Assembly (NCBI RefSeq): GCF_900105005.1
Contig: NZ_LT629748.1
Location: 1,674,001 to 1,738,000 of the forward strand
Reading direction: 5' to 3'
Length of the DNA stretch: 64,000 bases
Source: Halopseudomonas litoralis
GTDB taxonomy: Bacteria > Pseudomonadota > Gammaproteobacteria > Pseudomonadales > Pseudomonadaceae
Part shown: in pieces, positions 46,997 to 57,282 of the stretch
Layout of the letters: the number at the start of each line of letters is the position of its first letter
Position numbering within the stretch: position 1 is the first letter of the stretch
Made by a program: the position numbers and the translations under genes
The notes under the pieces: model-generated
What the model saw: the letters and a program-made list of their open reading frames with translations, nothing else
Told to the model about the DNA's origin: nothing
Database searches by the model: none

Positions 46997-48409
46997 ATGA
47001 GCGCAATAATCGATTTCCTGAATACGATTTTCTGGGGCTACGTCCTCATTTACGGGCTGCTGGCCGTCGGGGTGTTTTTCACCCTGCGGCTCGGGTTCAT
47101 CCAGTTTCGCCATTTCGGGGAGATGGTACGTTCCATTCTAGGCTCGCGGCAGAGCGACCAACACGGTATTTCACCATTCCAGGCGCTGTGCACCAGCCTT
47201 GCCTCCCGCGTCGGGACCGGTAACATCGCCGGTGTTGCGGTCGCGCTGTATCTTGGCGGTGCCGGTGCAATTTTCTGGATGTGGGTGGTAGCGCTGGTCG
47301 GCATGGCCACCGGTTATGCCGAGAGCACCCTGGCTCAGCTGTACAAGGTTCAGGATCGCAAAGGTCAGTATCGCGGCGGCCCGGCCTTCTATATAGCCAA
47401 GGGCCTGAAAGCGCCCTGGGCTGGGGCCATTTTTGCGGTCAGCCTGATCATCTCCTTCGGCCTGATCTTCAATGCGGTGCAGGCCAACTCGATTGCCGAT
47501 GCCATGGAAAGCGCCTTTGGCCTGCCGAAGACATGGGTCGGGCTGGTGATTGCCATCTTTGCGGGTATCGTAATCTTTGGTGGATTGCGCTCGATCGCGC
47601 GATTTGCCGAGTATGTCGTACCCTTCATGGCCGGTGCCTATGTACTGCTGGCACTGTTCGTACTGGCGATGAACATCACTGAGGTGCCCGCCGCCTTCAT
47701 GTCGATCATCCGCGGCGCCTTTGGTCTGGATGAAGCTGTCGGCGGGGCTGCCGGCTCGATTACCGCAGCGATGCTCAACGGCATCAAGCGCGGTCTGTTC
47801 TCCAACGAAGCAGGTATGGGATCGGCGCCGAACGTGGCCGCTACCGCAACCCCGGCACCGCACCATCCTTCATCGCAAGGGTTGGTACAGGCTGCAGGGG
47901 TGTTCATCGATACCCTGATAGTCTGCACCGCTACCGCCATCATGATTCTGCTGTCAGGTATTCTCGAGCCGGGTAACGGCGTTACCGGCATTCAGCTGAC
48001 CCAACAGGCGCTTGAGTCCCATATTGGTAGCGCCGGCAGCTATTTCATTGCCATCGCCATTCTATTTTTCGCCTTCACCTCGATCGTGGCGAACTACACC
48101 TATGCAGAAAACGCGATGATCTATCTGGGCATGGGCAATACCCTCGGAATCACCCTGCTCCGGGTGGCCGCATTGGCGATGGTGATCTGGGGTGCCAGGG
48201 AGGCAGTACTGACGGTATTCAATGCCGCAGACGCCTCGATGGGTCTGATGGCGACAATCAACCTGATTGCCATTGCGCTGTTGTCCGGCACGGTATCAAA
48301 GCTGACCAAGGATTATTTCGAACAACGTAAACAAGGGATCACACCCAAGTTCAAATCAGCTGACTATCCGGAGCTGCACGAAAAGATCGACAGCAATATC
48401 TGGAAGTAA
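46997..48409 (+). CDS. alanine/glycine:cation symporter family protein (AGCS)
   Basis: The 470-residue permease has about eleven membrane helices and AGCS family motifs: SLASRVGTGNIAGVAVALYL, FMAGAYVLLALFV and KRGLFSNEAGMGSAPNVAAT. It imports alanine or glycine with sodium or protons; the exact ion is unknown. AAAGGA precedes the ATG, and the open extension upstream of 46997 crosses the divergent AEC gene and is rejected. Confidence 0.92.
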   Translation: MSAIIDFLNTIFWGYVLIYGLLAVGVFFTLRLGFIQFRHFGEMVRSILGSRQSDQHGISPFQALCTSLASRVGTGNIAGVAVALYLGGAGAIFWMWVVALVGMATGYAESTLAQLYKVQDRKGQYRGGPAFYIAKGLKAPWAGAIFAVSLIISFGLIFNAVQANSIADAMESAFGLPKTWVGLVIAIFAGIVIFGGLRSIARFAEYVVPFMAGAYVLLALFVLAMNITEVPAAFMSIIRGAFGLDEAVGGAAGSITAAMLNGIKRGLFSNEAGMGSAPNVAATATPAPHHPSSQGLVQAAGVFIDTLIVCTATAIMILLSGILEPGNGVTGIQLTQQALESHIGSAGSYFIAIAILFFAFTSIVANYTYAENAMIYLGMGNTLGITLLRVAALAMVIWGAREAVLTVFNAADASMGLMATINLIAIALLSGTVSKLTKDYFEQRKQGITPKFKSADYPELHEKIDSNIWK

Positions 48410-48413
48410 CTGC

Positions 48414-48454
48414 CATTCTGACCCGCTCCGTCTTGCACGGAGCGGGTCAGAATG
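48414..48454. terminator. long hairpin between symporter gene and cysS
   Basis: A perfect 18-bp stem (CATTCTGACCCGCTCCGT and complement) with a 5-base loop fills the gap between two convergent genes, 4 bases from each stop codon. There is no clear U tract. Confidence 0.8.
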
Positions 48455-48457
48455 TAC

Positions 48458-49843
48458 TCAGTCCTGCAAACGCCAGGTCGTTCCGCCCTTGGCATCTTCC
48501 AGTACCACACCCATGCCGGTCAGCTGATCACGAATACGATCAGACTCGGCCCAGTTCTTGTCCGCACGCGCCTGCAGACGCGCCTGGATGAGGGCTTCCA
48601 CTTCTGCCGCATCGACCTTGCCGGCTGCTCCGCCCTGCAGGAAGCTATCGGCCTCCAGCTGCAGAATGCCGATGACACTGGCCAGCTCGCGCAGCCGCGC
48701 AGCCAGCGCCGCAGCCGCTTGCAGATCAGACTCCTTCAGTCGGTTGACCTCGCGAATCATGTCAAACAGGACAGCGCAGGCTTCAGGCGTATTGAAGTCG
48801 TCATCCATGGCAGCGGCAAAACGCTCGGCAAACTCGTCACCACCCGCAGGCGCCGCCTCGGGCAGCCCTTTCAGGGAACGGTAGAAACGCTCCAGCGCGC
48901 TCTTCGCTTCCTTGAGGTTGTCTTCCGAATAGTTGATCGGGCTGCGGTAATGGCTGGCGACCAGCAGATAACGCACCACTTCCGGGTGATACTTATCCAG
49001 TACCTCGCGGATACTGAAGAAGTTACCCAGGGATTTGGACATCTTCTCGCCATCCACCCGCACCGCCCCGGCATGCATCCAGGACATGGCATAGGTCTTG
49101 CCGGTGGCCGCTTCGCTCTGAGCAATCTCGTTTTCATGGTGCGGGAATACCAGATCCGGGCCGCCACCATGAATATCGAAAGTGTCACCCAAGCAGCAGG
49201 TAGACATCACCGAGCACTCGATATGCCAGCCAGGACGACCATCGCCCCAGGGCGATGACCAGCTCGGCTCGCCGGGTTTGACGCCCTTCCACAGCACGAA
49301 ATCCAGCGGGTCCTCCTTGGCTTCGTCGACCTCGATGCGCGCACCGATCTTCAGGTCCTCGATACGCTTGCGCGACAACTTGCCGTAACCGGCAAATTTG
49401 CCCACCCGGTAATACACATCGCCGTTGCCTGGCGCATAGGCATACCCCTTGTCGATCAGGGTCTGGATCATGCTGTGCATGCCCTCGACATGATCACTGG
49501 CACGTGGCTCCTGGTCCGGGGGCAGTACATTCAACTGCGCCTCGTCCTCGTGCATTGCGGCAATCATGCGATTGGTCAGTTGCTGAAAGCTCTCACCGTT
49601 CTCATTGGCTCGACGGATGATCTTGTCATCGATATCGGTAATATTGCGCACGTAGGTCAGATCGTAGCCGCGAGCACGCAGCCAGCGGGAGACCACATCA
49701 AAGGCGACCATGACCCGCGCATGGCCGATATGACAGTAGTCATACACCGTCATGCCGCAAACATACATGCGCACGCTGTTGCCTTCCAGCGGCTTGAATA
49801 CTTCCTTGGTCTTGCTCAGCGTGTTGTAGACATGCAAGGCCAT
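48458..49843 (-). CDS. cysS: cysteinyl-tRNA synthetase
   Basis: CysS charges tRNA-Cys. The 461-residue class I enzyme has HIGH in CHIGHARV near residue 37, KMSKS in [11 protein letters not shown] near residue 268, and zinc-ligand cysteines including those in [10 protein letters not shown] and IECSVM. It begins three bases downstream of glnS on the same strand; this pairing is conserved in pseudomonads. Confidence 0.97.
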   Translation of the reverse strand: MALHVYNTLSKTKEVFKPLEGNSVRMYVCGMTVYDYCHIGHARVMVAFDVVSRWLRARGYDLTYVRNITDIDDKIIRRANENGESFQQLTNRMIAAMHEDEAQLNVLPPDQEPRASDHVEGMHSMIQTLIDKGYAYAPGNGDVYYRVGKFAGYGKLSRKRIEDLKIGARIEVDEAKEDPLDFVLWKGVKPGEPSWSSPWGDGRPGWHIECSVMSTCCLGDTFDIHGGGPDLVFPHHENEIAQSEAATGKTYAMSWMHAGAVRVDGEKMSKSLGNFFSIREVLDKYHPEVVRYLLVASHYRSPINYSEDNLKEAKSALERFYRSLKGLPEAAPAGGDEFAERFAAAMDDDFNTPEACAVLFDMIREVNRLKESDLQAAAALAARLRELASVIGILQLEADSFLQGGAAGKVDAAEVEALIQARLQARADKNWAESDRIRDQLTGMGVVLEDAKGGTTWRLQD

Positions 49844-49846
49844 CGC

Positions 49847-51514
49847 TTATTGCCCCCAGGAGTCGCGCAGCGTGACAGTGCGGTTGAATACCAGGTTTCC
49901 GGGCTGGGAATCCTTGCTGTCAGCGCAGAAGTAACCTTCACGTTCGAACTGGAAGCGCTCGTCCGGCGTAGCGTCGGCCAGGGATGGCTCTGCGCGGCAG
50001 CCTTTGAGCACAACCAGCGAATCTGGGTTGATGTTATCCAGGAAGGTACCGCCCTCCTCGCCCTTGTCGGGATTTGCCGAGGTGAACAGTCGGTCGTACA
50101 GACGCACTTCACACTCGACGCTTTCTGCCGCTGGCACCCAATGAATCACGCCTTTGACCTTGCGGCCCTCTGGGTTCTTGCCGAGGGTGTCCGGGTCGTA
50201 GGAACACAGCAGCTCGACAATATTGCCGTCAGCATCGGTGATCGCCTCATCAGCGCGGATCACGTAGCTGCCGCGCAGACGCACTTCGCCACCCGGCACC
50301 AGACGCTTGTAGCCCTTGGGCGGGTCGACCATGTAGTCATCCTGATCGATATACAGCTCACGACTGAACGGCAGTACCCGCTCACCGATATCCTGCTTCG
50401 GATGGCGCGGCAGCGTCAGCTGTTCCACCTGGCCTTCGGGATAGTTGGTGATGGTGATCTTGAGCGGGCGCAGCACGCACATGGCGCGCGGCGCATGGTT
50501 GTCCAGGTCATCACGAATGCAAAACTCGAGAACGCCCATATCGACCACACCGTCAGAACGGGTAACACCGATCCGCTCGCAGAACTCTCGAATCGACGCC
50601 GGGGTATAACCGCGGCGGCGGAAGGCGCTGAGTGTGGACATCCGCGGATCATCCCAACCACTCACATGACCTTCATCAACCAGCAGCTTGAGCTTGCGCT
50701 TACTGGTCACGGTGTAGTTCAGATTCAGCCGGGCAAACTCGTACTGACGCGGCTTGGCCGGCACCGGCAGGTGCTCCAGAAACCACTCGTACAGTGGACG
50801 GTGATCCTCAAATTCCAGAGTACAGATCGAATGGGTGATCTGCTCGATGGCGTCCGACTGACCATGGGTGAAGTCATAGCTGGGATACACGCACCACTTG
50901 TCACCGGTCTGGTGGTGATGGGCGTGGCGAATGCGATACAGAATCGGATCACGCAGGTTCATGTTGGGCGCAGCCATATCGATCTTGGCCCGCAGCGCCT
51001 TGGCCCCGTCGGGGAACTCCCCGGCGGTCATGCGAGCGAACTGGTCCAGGTTTTCCTCGACACTGCGCTCACGGAACGGACTGTTCTTGCCCGGCTCGGT
51101 CAGGTTGCCGCGGTATTCGCGCGCCTGCTCCGGCGTCAGGTCACAGACATAGGCTTTACCCGCCTTGATCAATTCGATGGCCCAGGCATGCAGTTGATCG
51201 AAGTAATCCGAGGCATAGCGCACCTCGCCGTCCCACTGAAACCCCAGCCACTCTACATCCTGCTTGATGGCATCGATGTATTCCTGCTCTTCCTTGGCCG
51301 GGTTGGTATCATCAAACCGCAGATGGCAGACACCACCGAATTCCTGGGCCAGCCCGAAATTCAGACAGATCGACTTGGCATGGCCGATGTGCAGATAGCC
51401 GTTGGGCTCCGGTGGAAAGCGCGTCACGATGTTCGTGTGCTTGCCGCTTTGCAGGTCGGCCTGAACGATCTGGCGCAGAAAATGAGCTGGAGGCGTGGAT
51501 TCCGGTTTATTCAT
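49847..51514 (-). CDS. glnS: glutaminyl-tRNA synthetase
   Basis: GlnS charges tRNA-Gln. The 555-residue class I enzyme has HIGH in [14 protein letters not shown], the KMSKS-equivalent [10 protein letters not shown], and the C-terminal anticodon-binding beta-barrels with [19 protein letters not shown] chose the ATG at 51514 (MNKPESTPP), which gives the family length; in-frame starts upstream, including 51532 and 51628, would add an unmatched tail. Presence of GlnRS fits a gamma-proteobacterium. Confidence 0.96.
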   Translation of the reverse strand: MNKPESTPPAHFLRQIVQADLQSGKHTNIVTRFPPEPNGYLHIGHAKSICLNFGLAQEFGGVCHLRFDDTNPAKEEQEYIDAIKQDVEWLGFQWDGEVRYASDYFDQLHAWAIELIKAGKAYVCDLTPEQAREYRGNLTEPGKNSPFRERSVEENLDQFARMTAGEFPDGAKALRAKIDMAAPNMNLRDPILYRIRHAHHHQTGDKWCVYPSYDFTHGQSDAIEQITHSICTLEFEDHRPLYEWFLEHLPVPAKPRQYEFARLNLNYTVTSKRKLKLLVDEGHVSGWDDPRMSTLSAFRRRGYTPASIREFCERIGVTRSDGVVDMGVLEFCIRDDLDNHAPRAMCVLRPLKITITNYPEGQVEQLTLPRHPKQDIGERVLPFSRELYIDQDDYMVDPPKGYKRLVPGGEVRLRGSYVIRADEAITDADGNIVELLCSYDPDTLGKNPEGRKVKGVIHWVPAAESVECEVRLYDRLFTSANPDKGEEGGTFLDNINPDSLVVLKGCRAEPSLADATPDERFQFEREGYFCADSKDSQPGNLVFNRTVTLRDSWGQ

Positions 51515-51708
51515 AAGTATTTCAGGACTCATCTCGGGCAATGCCGCAGGCATTACGGTATGTATCAGTGGGAGAAGGATCGCGTAATCAGGCAGCCCCG
51601 ATCCCTCCGGCCAAAAGACGTCTATCATACCCTAAACTCATGGATGCCTGAATCCGCCTCAGCTGATAGCATTGCACCTTTCATCCCAACCAATCCGAGG
51701 ATCATCGC

Positions 51709-52203
51709 ATGGTCAAGCTGCATACCAATTTTGGTGTCATCACCCTGGAACTGTTCGCCGACAAAGCGCCGGAAACAGTCGAAAACTTCAAGCAGTACGT
51801 GCGTGACGGCCATTATGACAACACCATCTTCCACCGCGTGATCAGCAACTTCATGGTTCAGGGCGGTGGTTTCGAGCCGGGCATGCAACAGAAAGACACC
51901 CGCGCACCGATCAAGAACGAAGCCAACAACGGCGTCAGCAATGACATCGGCACCGTCGCCATGGCCCGTACCATGGACCCGCATTCCGCCAGCGCCCAGT
52001 TCTTCATCAACGTTTCCGATAACAGCTTCCTCAACCACACCGCCCCGACGTCACAGGGCTGGGGTTATGCGGTATTCGGCAAGGTTGCCGAAGGTATGGA
52101 CGTAGTCGAGAAGATCAAAGGCGTACAGACAACCAGCCGCGCCGGTCATCAGGACGTACCCGCTGATGATGTGGTCATCGAACGCGCCGAAGTAGTCGAG
52201 TAA
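51709..52203 (+). CDS. ppiB: cytoplasmic-type cyclophilin peptidyl-prolyl isomerase
   Basis: This 164-residue cyclophilin catalyses cis-trans isomerisation of prolyl bonds in protein folding. Active-site residues are visible in [15 protein letters not shown] and in [16 protein letters not shown] text ([14 protein letters not shown]). There is no signal peptide, so it should be cytoplasmic. It is divergent from glnS and nine bases before lpxH. Confidence 0.96.
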   Translation: MVKLHTNFGVITLELFADKAPETVENFKQYVRDGHYDNTIFHRVISNFMVQGGGFEPGMQQKDTRAPIKNEANNGVSNDIGTVAMARTMDPHSASAQFFINVSDNSFLNHTAPTSQGWGYAVFGKVAEGMDVVEKIKGVQTTSRAGHQDVPADDVVIERAEVVE

Positions 52204-52212
52204 TACCTGCGG

Positions 52213-52938
52213 ATGCGCTATCTGTTCGTATCAGATCTGCATCTGGAAGCTGAACGCCCGGATATAACCCGGGCGTTTTTGCGTTTTCTTGATGGACAGG
52301 CCGGCCAGGCCGACGCCCTTTATATATTGGGCGACTTCTTTGAAGTCTGGCTGGGTGACGACAACCCCAACCCGCTGGCTGACAAGATCAGCGCTGCCCT
52401 GCTTGGGCTGTCCCACCAAGGCACGGCCGTGTACCTGATGCACGGCAACCGCGACTTTCTGCTCGGTACGGACTTCTGCCGCCGAGCAGGCGCCACCTTG
52501 CTGAAGGACCCTACCCTGCTCGATATCAACAGCGAGCGGGTATTGTTGATGCACGGCGACAGCCTATGCATTGATGACACCGGCTACATGCGCATGCGCC
52601 GTTGGCTGCGTAATCCGCTGAGCCTGTTCATTCTACGCAACCTGCCACTGCAGACCCGTCATAAGATCGGTCGCAAATTGCGCAATGAAAGCCAGACCCG
52701 TACTCGTTACAAGGCGGCGGATATCACCGACGTCAACCATGACGAGGTCTTGCGGGTAATGCGTGAACACCAGACTACCACTCTGATTCACGGTCATACC
52801 CACCGCCCTGCCGTGCATCCGCTGGAGATCGACGGCACACCCGCGCAGCGGATTGTACTGGGAGATTGGGACAAGGCTGGATGGGTGTTGGAGGCGGATG
52901 GCCAGGGGTATCGGTTGGAGAGTTTTGTGTTGGAGTGA
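52213..52938 (+). CDS. lpxH: UDP-2,3-diacylglucosamine diphosphatase LpxH
   Basis: LpxH makes lipid X in lipid A synthesis. The 241-residue metallophosphoesterase has the two-metal motifs in order: [38 protein letters not shown] and GHTHRP. It follows ppiB closely, as in P. aeruginosa. Confidence 0.96.
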   Translation: MRYLFVSDLHLEAERPDITRAFLRFLDGQAGQADALYILGDFFEVWLGDDNPNPLADKISAALLGLSHQGTAVYLMHGNRDFLLGTDFCRRAGATLLKDPTLLDINSERVLLMHGDSLCIDDTGYMRMRRWLRNPLSLFILRNLPLQTRHKIGRKLRNESQTRTRYKAADITDVNHDEVLRVMREHQTTTLIHGHTHRPAVHPLEIDGTPAQRIVLGDWDKAGWVLEADGQGYRLESFVLE

Positions 52939-52973
52939 TGACCTCCTCGCGAAACACCCCTCTCAAAAAACAA

Positions 52974-53001
52974 AACCCCCAGCTCTCGCAAGCCGGGGGT
53001 T
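52974..53001. terminator. terminator between lpxH and etfA
   Basis: AACCCCCAGC and GCCGGGGGTT pair, with one A-C mismatch, around an 8-base loop between convergent genes. An A-rich run lies on one side and TTCTATTGTT on the other. Confidence 0.8.
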
Positions 53002-53025
53002 CTATTGTTGCTGGCAGTCAGGCTC

Positions 53026-53955
53026 TTACAGCTTGCCTTCCAGCTCAGGTACCGCTTCAAACAGATCAGCTACCAGGCCGTAATCAGCCACCTGGAAGAT
53101 CGGCGCTTCTTCATCCTTGTTGATCGCGACGATCACCTTGGAGTCCTTCATGCCGGCCAGATGCTGGATCGCGCCGGAGATACCGACGGCGATGTACAGA
53201 CCCGGAGCAACGATCTTGCCGGTCTGACCGACCTGCATGTCGTTGGGTACGAAGCCGGCGTCAACCGCGGCGCGGGAGGCGCCAACCGCTGCACCCAGCT
53301 TGTCGGCCAGGCTGTACAGCAGTTTGAAGTTGTCACCGTTCTGCATGCCGCGGCCGCCGGAAACGACGATCTTGGCACCAGCCAGTTCGGGCCGGTCGGA
53401 CTTGGCCAGTTCTTCGCCAACGAAGCTGGACAGACCAGCGTCCTGGGCCGAAGCAACAGCTTCAACCGCAGCACTGCCACCTTCGGCAGCCACGGCGTCA
53501 AAGCCGGTGCCGCGCACGGTGATGACCTTGATCGCCGCGTCGGATTTGACGGTGGCGATGGCGTTACCGGCATAGATCGGACGCTTGAAGGTATCGGCGC
53601 TTTCGACGGCGATGATCTCGGAGATCTGATCCACGTCCAGCAGGGCAGCAACGCGTGGCAGGTAGTTCTTGCCGTTGGTGCTGGCGGCAGCCAGGATGTG
53701 AGTGTAGTTCTTGCCCAGCTCGGCGATCAGCAGGGAGATGTTCTCCGGCAGCTGGTGAGCATAGGCAGCGTTGTCAGCCAGCAGTACCTTGGATACACCA
53801 GCGATCTTGGCGGCGGCGTCAGCGACGGCAGCGCAGCCAGCGCCGGCAACCAGTACGTCGATGTCACCACCGATAGCCTGGGCGGCAGCCACGGTGTTCA
53901 GGGTGGCGGCATTCAGTTCGGTGTTGTTGTGTTCAGCAATAACCAGAATCGTCAT
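53026..53955 (-). CDS. etfA: electron transfer flavoprotein subunit alpha
   Basis: EtfA binds FAD in the EtfAB heterodimer, which takes electrons from acyl-CoA and other dehydrogenases. The 309-residue protein has the C-terminal FAD-binding domain with [23 protein letters not shown] and [13 protein letters not shown]. It lies one base after etfB and receives the next electron partner, etf-QO, from the divergent side. Confidence 0.96.
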   Translation of the reverse strand: MTILVIAEHNNTELNAATLNTVAAAQAIGGDIDVLVAGAGCAAVADAAAKIAGVSKVLLADNAAYAHQLPENISLLIAELGKNYTHILAAASTNGKNYLPRVAALLDVDQISEIIAVESADTFKRPIYAGNAIATVKSDAAIKVITVRGTGFDAVAAEGGSAAVEAVASAQDAGLSSFVGEELAKSDRPELAGAKIVVSGGRGMQNGDNFKLLYSLADKLGAAVGASRAAVDAGFVPNDMQVGQTGKIVAPGLYIAVGISGAIQHLAGMKDSKVIVAINKDEEAPIFQVADYGLVADLFEAVPELEGKL

Positions 53956-53956
53956 G

Positions 53957-54706
53957 TCAGATCACCTTGGCTTCGTTCTTCAGTTTGTCGACCAGCTCAT
54001 CAACGCTCTTGACCTTGATGCCGGCGCTGCGGGCAGCCGGAGCTTCGACCTTGACGGTGCTCAGGGTGGAAGCGGTGCTCACGCCCAGATCTTCCGGCTT
54101 GACGGTTTCCAGCGGCTTCTTCTTGGCCTTCATGATGTTCGGCAGAGAAGCGTAGCGCGGCTCGTTCAGGCGCAGGTCGGTGGTGACGATGGCTGGCAGT
54201 TTCAGCTCAACGGTCTGCAGGCCGCCGTCGATTTCACGGGTGACCTTGACGCTTTCGCCTTCCACATTGACCGCAGAAGCGAAGGTGCCCTGGGCGTAGC
54301 CGCTCAGCGCAGCCAGCATCTGGCCGGTCTGGTTGTTGTCGGAGTCGATCGCCTGCTTGCCGAGGATCACCAGCTGCGGCTGCTCCTTGTCGACCACAGC
54401 CTTGAGCAGCTTGGCGATGGCCAGCGAGTTCAGTTCGTCGGTGGACTCGACCAGCACGGCGCGGTCGGCACCCAGTGCCAATGCAGTACGCAGCTGCTCC
54501 TGGGCAGCAGTCGGGCCTACGGTGACGGCAACGATTTCAGTCGCAACACCCTTTTCCTTCAGGCGTACGGCTTCTTCCACGGCGATTTCGCAGAAGGGGT
54601 TCATGGACATCTTGACGTTGGCCAGATCGACGCCGGAGTTGTCCGCTTTCACGCGAACCTTGACGTTGTAATCGACGACCCGTTTAACCGCTACTAATAC
54701 CTTCAT
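53957..54706 (-). CDS. etfB: electron transfer flavoprotein subunit beta
   Basis: EtfB is the AMP-binding partner of EtfA. The 249-residue protein begins [20 protein letters not shown] and contains the subunit signature around [38 protein letters not shown] residues and [16 protein letters not shown]. First gene of the etfBA unit, divergent from etf-QO. Confidence 0.96.
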   Translation of the reverse strand: MKVLVAVKRVVDYNVKVRVKADNSGVDLANVKMSMNPFCEIAVEEAVRLKEKGVATEIVAVTVGPTAAQEQLRTALALGADRAVLVESTDELNSLAIAKLLKAVVDKEQPQLVILGKQAIDSDNNQTGQMLAALSGYAQGTFASAVNVEGESVKVTREIDGGLQTVELKLPAIVTTDLRLNEPRYASLPNIMKAKKKPLETVKPEDLGVSTASTLSTVKVEAPAARSAGIKVKSVDELVDKLKNEAKVI

Positions 54707-54765
54707 GGTTACCTCGTTGTTGTCGCGTGTTTTCGCGTAACTGCAGGCGAAGCCTGTCTTGAAAA

Positions 54766-54791
54766 GTGACTACTCAATCACTTATAGTCAC
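54766..54791. promoter_or_regulatory. inverted repeat in the etfB/etf-QO divergent region
   Basis: GTGACTA (54766-54772) and TAGTCAC (54785-54791) form a 7-bp-arm palindrome with 12 bases between. It lies 60 bases upstream of the etfB ATG and could be an operator; I do not recognise the regulator. The rest of this 304-base gap holds the promoter noted next. Confidence 0.45.
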
Positions 54792-54930
54792 AAAAGGACT
54801 AAAGCCCGCTTTTCGTAAAGCCCCTTATCATGCCGAGGCTCTTTTGGCGGGTCAATAGCCTTGCAGCAAAAGTAGTATTGAAAAAAAGCCAGCTTTACAT
54901 CTTTACACTGGTGTGGAGAGGCATGATTGA

Positions 54931-54936
54931 TATAAT
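54931..54936 (+). promoter_or_regulatory. extended -10 of a predicted etf-QO promoter
   Basis: TGATATAAT is a perfect extended -10 (TG, one base, TATAAT), about 75 bases before the etf-QO start. No good -35 is seen at the normal distance, as is common for extended -10 promoters. Confidence 0.6.
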
Positions 54937-55010
54937 GCGCCGCTATGTATTCAAGGAAGATCTCTAAATAAAGCGATTTTCGATTCGGCCTGAGAGTGGA
55001 GATAAAAATA

Positions 55011-56675
55011 GTGGAACGCGAATTCATGGAATTCGATGTCGTCATCGTGGGAGCAGGCCCTGCCGGTCTGTCGGCCGCATGCCGCATCAAACAGCAAGCA
55101 GCTGATGCCAACCAGGAAATCAGCGTCTGTGTCGTGGAAAAAGGCTCCGAAGTCGGTGCCCATATCCTGTCCGGTGCGGTGTTCGAGCCCCGCGCTCTGG
55201 AAGAGCTGTTCCCCGACTGGAAAGAGCTGGGCGCTCCGCTGAACACCCCGGTCAAGCGCGACGACATCTACATGCTGACCAGCGAGCAGAAGTCCACAAA
55301 GCTGCCAGATCTCCTTGTGCCGAAAACCATGCACAACGAGGGCAACTACATTATCTCCCTGGGCAATCTGTGTCGCTGGCTCGCTCAGCAGGCCGAGAAC
55401 CTGGGCGTTGAGGTCTACCCGGGCTTTGCTGCTCAAGAAGCTTTGATCGATGAAAACGGGGTGGTTGGCGGTATCCTCACCGGCGACCTGGGTGTCGACC
55501 GTGAAGGTAATCCGAAGGACGGCATGTACACACCGGGTATGGAGCTGCGTGCCAAGTACACTCTGTTCGCCGAAGGCTGTCGCGGACACATCGGCAAGCA
55601 ACTGATCAAGCGCTACAATCTGGCTTCCGACGCTGATGCCCAGCATTACGGTATCGGCATCAAGGAAATCTGGGACATCGATCCCAGCAAACACGAGCAG
55701 GGCCTGGTGGTTCATACCGCTGGCTGGCCGCTGGATATCTCCGGCAGCGAAAATACCGGTGGTTCCTTCCTGTACCATATCGAGAACAACCAGGTGGTTG
55801 TCGGCCTGATTGTAGACCTGTCCTACAGCAACCCGCATCTGTCGCCGTTCGATGAGTTCCAGCGCTACAAGCACCACCCGGTGGTCAAGCAGTACCTGGA
55901 AGGCGGCAAGCGCGTTTCCTACGGTGCCCGCGCGATCTGCAAGGGTGGTTTGAACTCCCTGCCGAAAATGGTCTTCCCCGGCGGCGCGCTGATCGGTTGC
56001 GATCTGGGCACGCTGAACTTCGCCAAGATCAAGGGCAGCCACACCGCCATGAAGTCCGGCATGCTTGCCGCTGACGCAGTGGTTGAAGCACTCAAGGCCG
56101 GCCGTGAAGGTGGCGATGAGTTGACCGGTTATGTGGACAGCTTCAAGTCCAGCTGGCTGTATGATGAGCTGTTCCGCTCGCGCAACTTCGGCCCCGCAAT
56201 TCACAAGTTCGGCGTACTGTTCGGCGGTGCGTTCAACTACGTCGACCAGAACTGGTTCGGTGGCAAGATCCCGGTTACCCTGCATGACACCACGCCAGAT
56301 CACAAGCGCCTGAAGAAAGCCTCAGAAGCAGAGAAGATCGCCTACCCGAAACCGGATGGCGTGCTCAGTTTCGACAAGCTGTCCTCGGTCTTCATGTCCA
56401 ACACCAACCATGAAGAAGAGCAGCCGGTTCACCTGAAACTGGCTGACCCGAGCATCCCGATCGAGCACAACCTGCCATTGTATGACGAGCCTGCGCAGCG
56501 CTACTGCCCGGCCGGAGTATATGAAGTTGTGAGCAATGATGACGGCAGCAAGCGCTTCCAGATCAACGCGCAGAACTGCGTGCATTGCAAGACCTGCGAC
56601 ATCAAGGATCCTGCCCAGAACATTACCTGGGTTGCACCTGAGGGTGCCGGTGGCCCGAACTATCCGAACATGTAA
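55011..56675 (+). CDS. electron transfer flavoprotein-ubiquinone oxidoreductase
   Basis: ETF-QO passes electrons from reduced EtfAB to the ubiquinone pool at the membrane. The 554-residue protein has an N-terminal FAD motif VGAGPAGLSAACR, and a C-terminal [4Fe-4S] segment with Cys in RYCPAGVYE and QNCVHCKTCDIKDP. I chose a GTG start at 55011 (EREFMEFDVV follows the initiator), because GGAG precedes it and the sequence then matches Pseudomonas homologs. It is divergent from etfBA, so the complete pathway is encoded here. Confidence 0.95.
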   Translation: MEREFMEFDVVIVGAGPAGLSAACRIKQQAADANQEISVCVVEKGSEVGAHILSGAVFEPRALEELFPDWKELGAPLNTPVKRDDIYMLTSEQKSTKLPDLLVPKTMHNEGNYIISLGNLCRWLAQQAENLGVEVYPGFAAQEALIDENGVVGGILTGDLGVDREGNPKDGMYTPGMELRAKYTLFAEGCRGHIGKQLIKRYNLASDADAQHYGIGIKEIWDIDPSKHEQGLVVHTAGWPLDISGSENTGGSFLYHIENNQVVVGLIVDLSYSNPHLSPFDEFQRYKHHPVVKQYLEGGKRVSYGARAICKGGLNSLPKMVFPGGALIGCDLGTLNFAKIKGSHTAMKSGMLAADAVVEALKAGREGGDELTGYVDSFKSSWLYDELFRSRNFGPAIHKFGVLFGGAFNYVDQNWFGGKIPVTLHDTTPDHKRLKKASEAEKIAYPKPDGVLSFDKLSSVFMSNTNHEEEQPVHLKLADPSIPIEHNLPLYDEPAQRYCPAGVYEVVSNDDGSKRFQINAQNCVHCKTCDIKDPAQNITWVAPEGAGGPNYPNM

Positions 56676-56699
56676 TTTCAGATAGCCACTGCAATAGCA

Positions 56700-56735
56700 A
56701 AAAGCCCCGGCAGAGTGATTTGCCGGGGCTTTTTG
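56700..56735. terminator. terminator between etf-QO and ykgJ-like gene
   Basis: A perfect 14-bp stem (AAAAAGCCCCGGCA and complement) with an 8-base loop ends in TTTTT, between convergent genes. Confidence 0.93.
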
Positions 56736-56750
56736 TTGGTGGTCACCGGA

Positions 56751-57125
56751 TCAGGCAGCTACCGGCGGCTCCTGCCCCGGCCCGCGCGGATTCGACGGCA
56801 GCGGCGGCAAGCCGTGCAAGGCCCGAGCACGCTGACAGTCGGGGCTGTCCTGACCATCTTCCCCATGAAAAGGGAATTCACGGCAAGTGCTCGAGCGCTT
56901 TTCATAAATGCTGCAGCGTACTCCACCCCCGACCTCGCCCATCAGCGCGACACAGCGCGGCGATGGCTGGTTGGTGCCCTGCATGCAGCTTAGATGGGGT
57001 GTCACCTGCTCGGTCAGTCGCTGGGGCACCAATCCTCCCGGCACCTCATCGCTTTCGCCCCAGTAAAAAGAAACCCTGAAAGTGGCACAACAAGCGCCGC
57101 AATTCAGACAGGGTGAGTCGCTCAT
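56751..57125 (-). CDS. YkgJ family cysteine cluster protein
   Basis: The 124-residue protein has the cysteine pattern CLNCGACC at residues 6-13, then single cysteines in [28 protein letters not shown] and DCQRAR. This UPF0153/YkgJ pattern is thought to bind zinc or an Fe-S cluster. Its function is unknown. It is divergent from the serine hydrolase gene; the C-terminal 20 residues are proline-rich. Confidence 0.88.
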   Translation of the reverse strand: MSDSPCLNCGACCATFRVSFYWGESDEVPGGLVPQRLTEQVTPHLSCMQGTNQPSPRCVALMGEVGGGVRCSIYEKRSSTCREFPFHGEDGQDSPDCQRARALHGLPPLPSNPRGPGQEPPVAA

Positions 57126-57282
57126 TTCATCGCAATCCTCATTCGTTTTGATTGCGATTTTTTACGCCTGTCCCGCTTTCTGCGCAAGAGGGCAAAAAAA
57201 ATATTCCTCGCCAACGCCCTGGCCAACCCTGCCCTTCACAGGTGCTTTCACGATACTATTCAATGACCCTTGCCCAGTTGCC

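Noticed and set aside
49475-51841. Very long antisense open frame spanning cysS and glnS
   Set aside because: It covers two certain tRNA synthetase genes and the ppiB start, and looks like no known protein.
57082-57282. N-terminal extension of the serine hydrolase
   Set aside because: It overlaps the divergent YkgJ-like gene and reads as unlikely protein before MDIPMSDSS.
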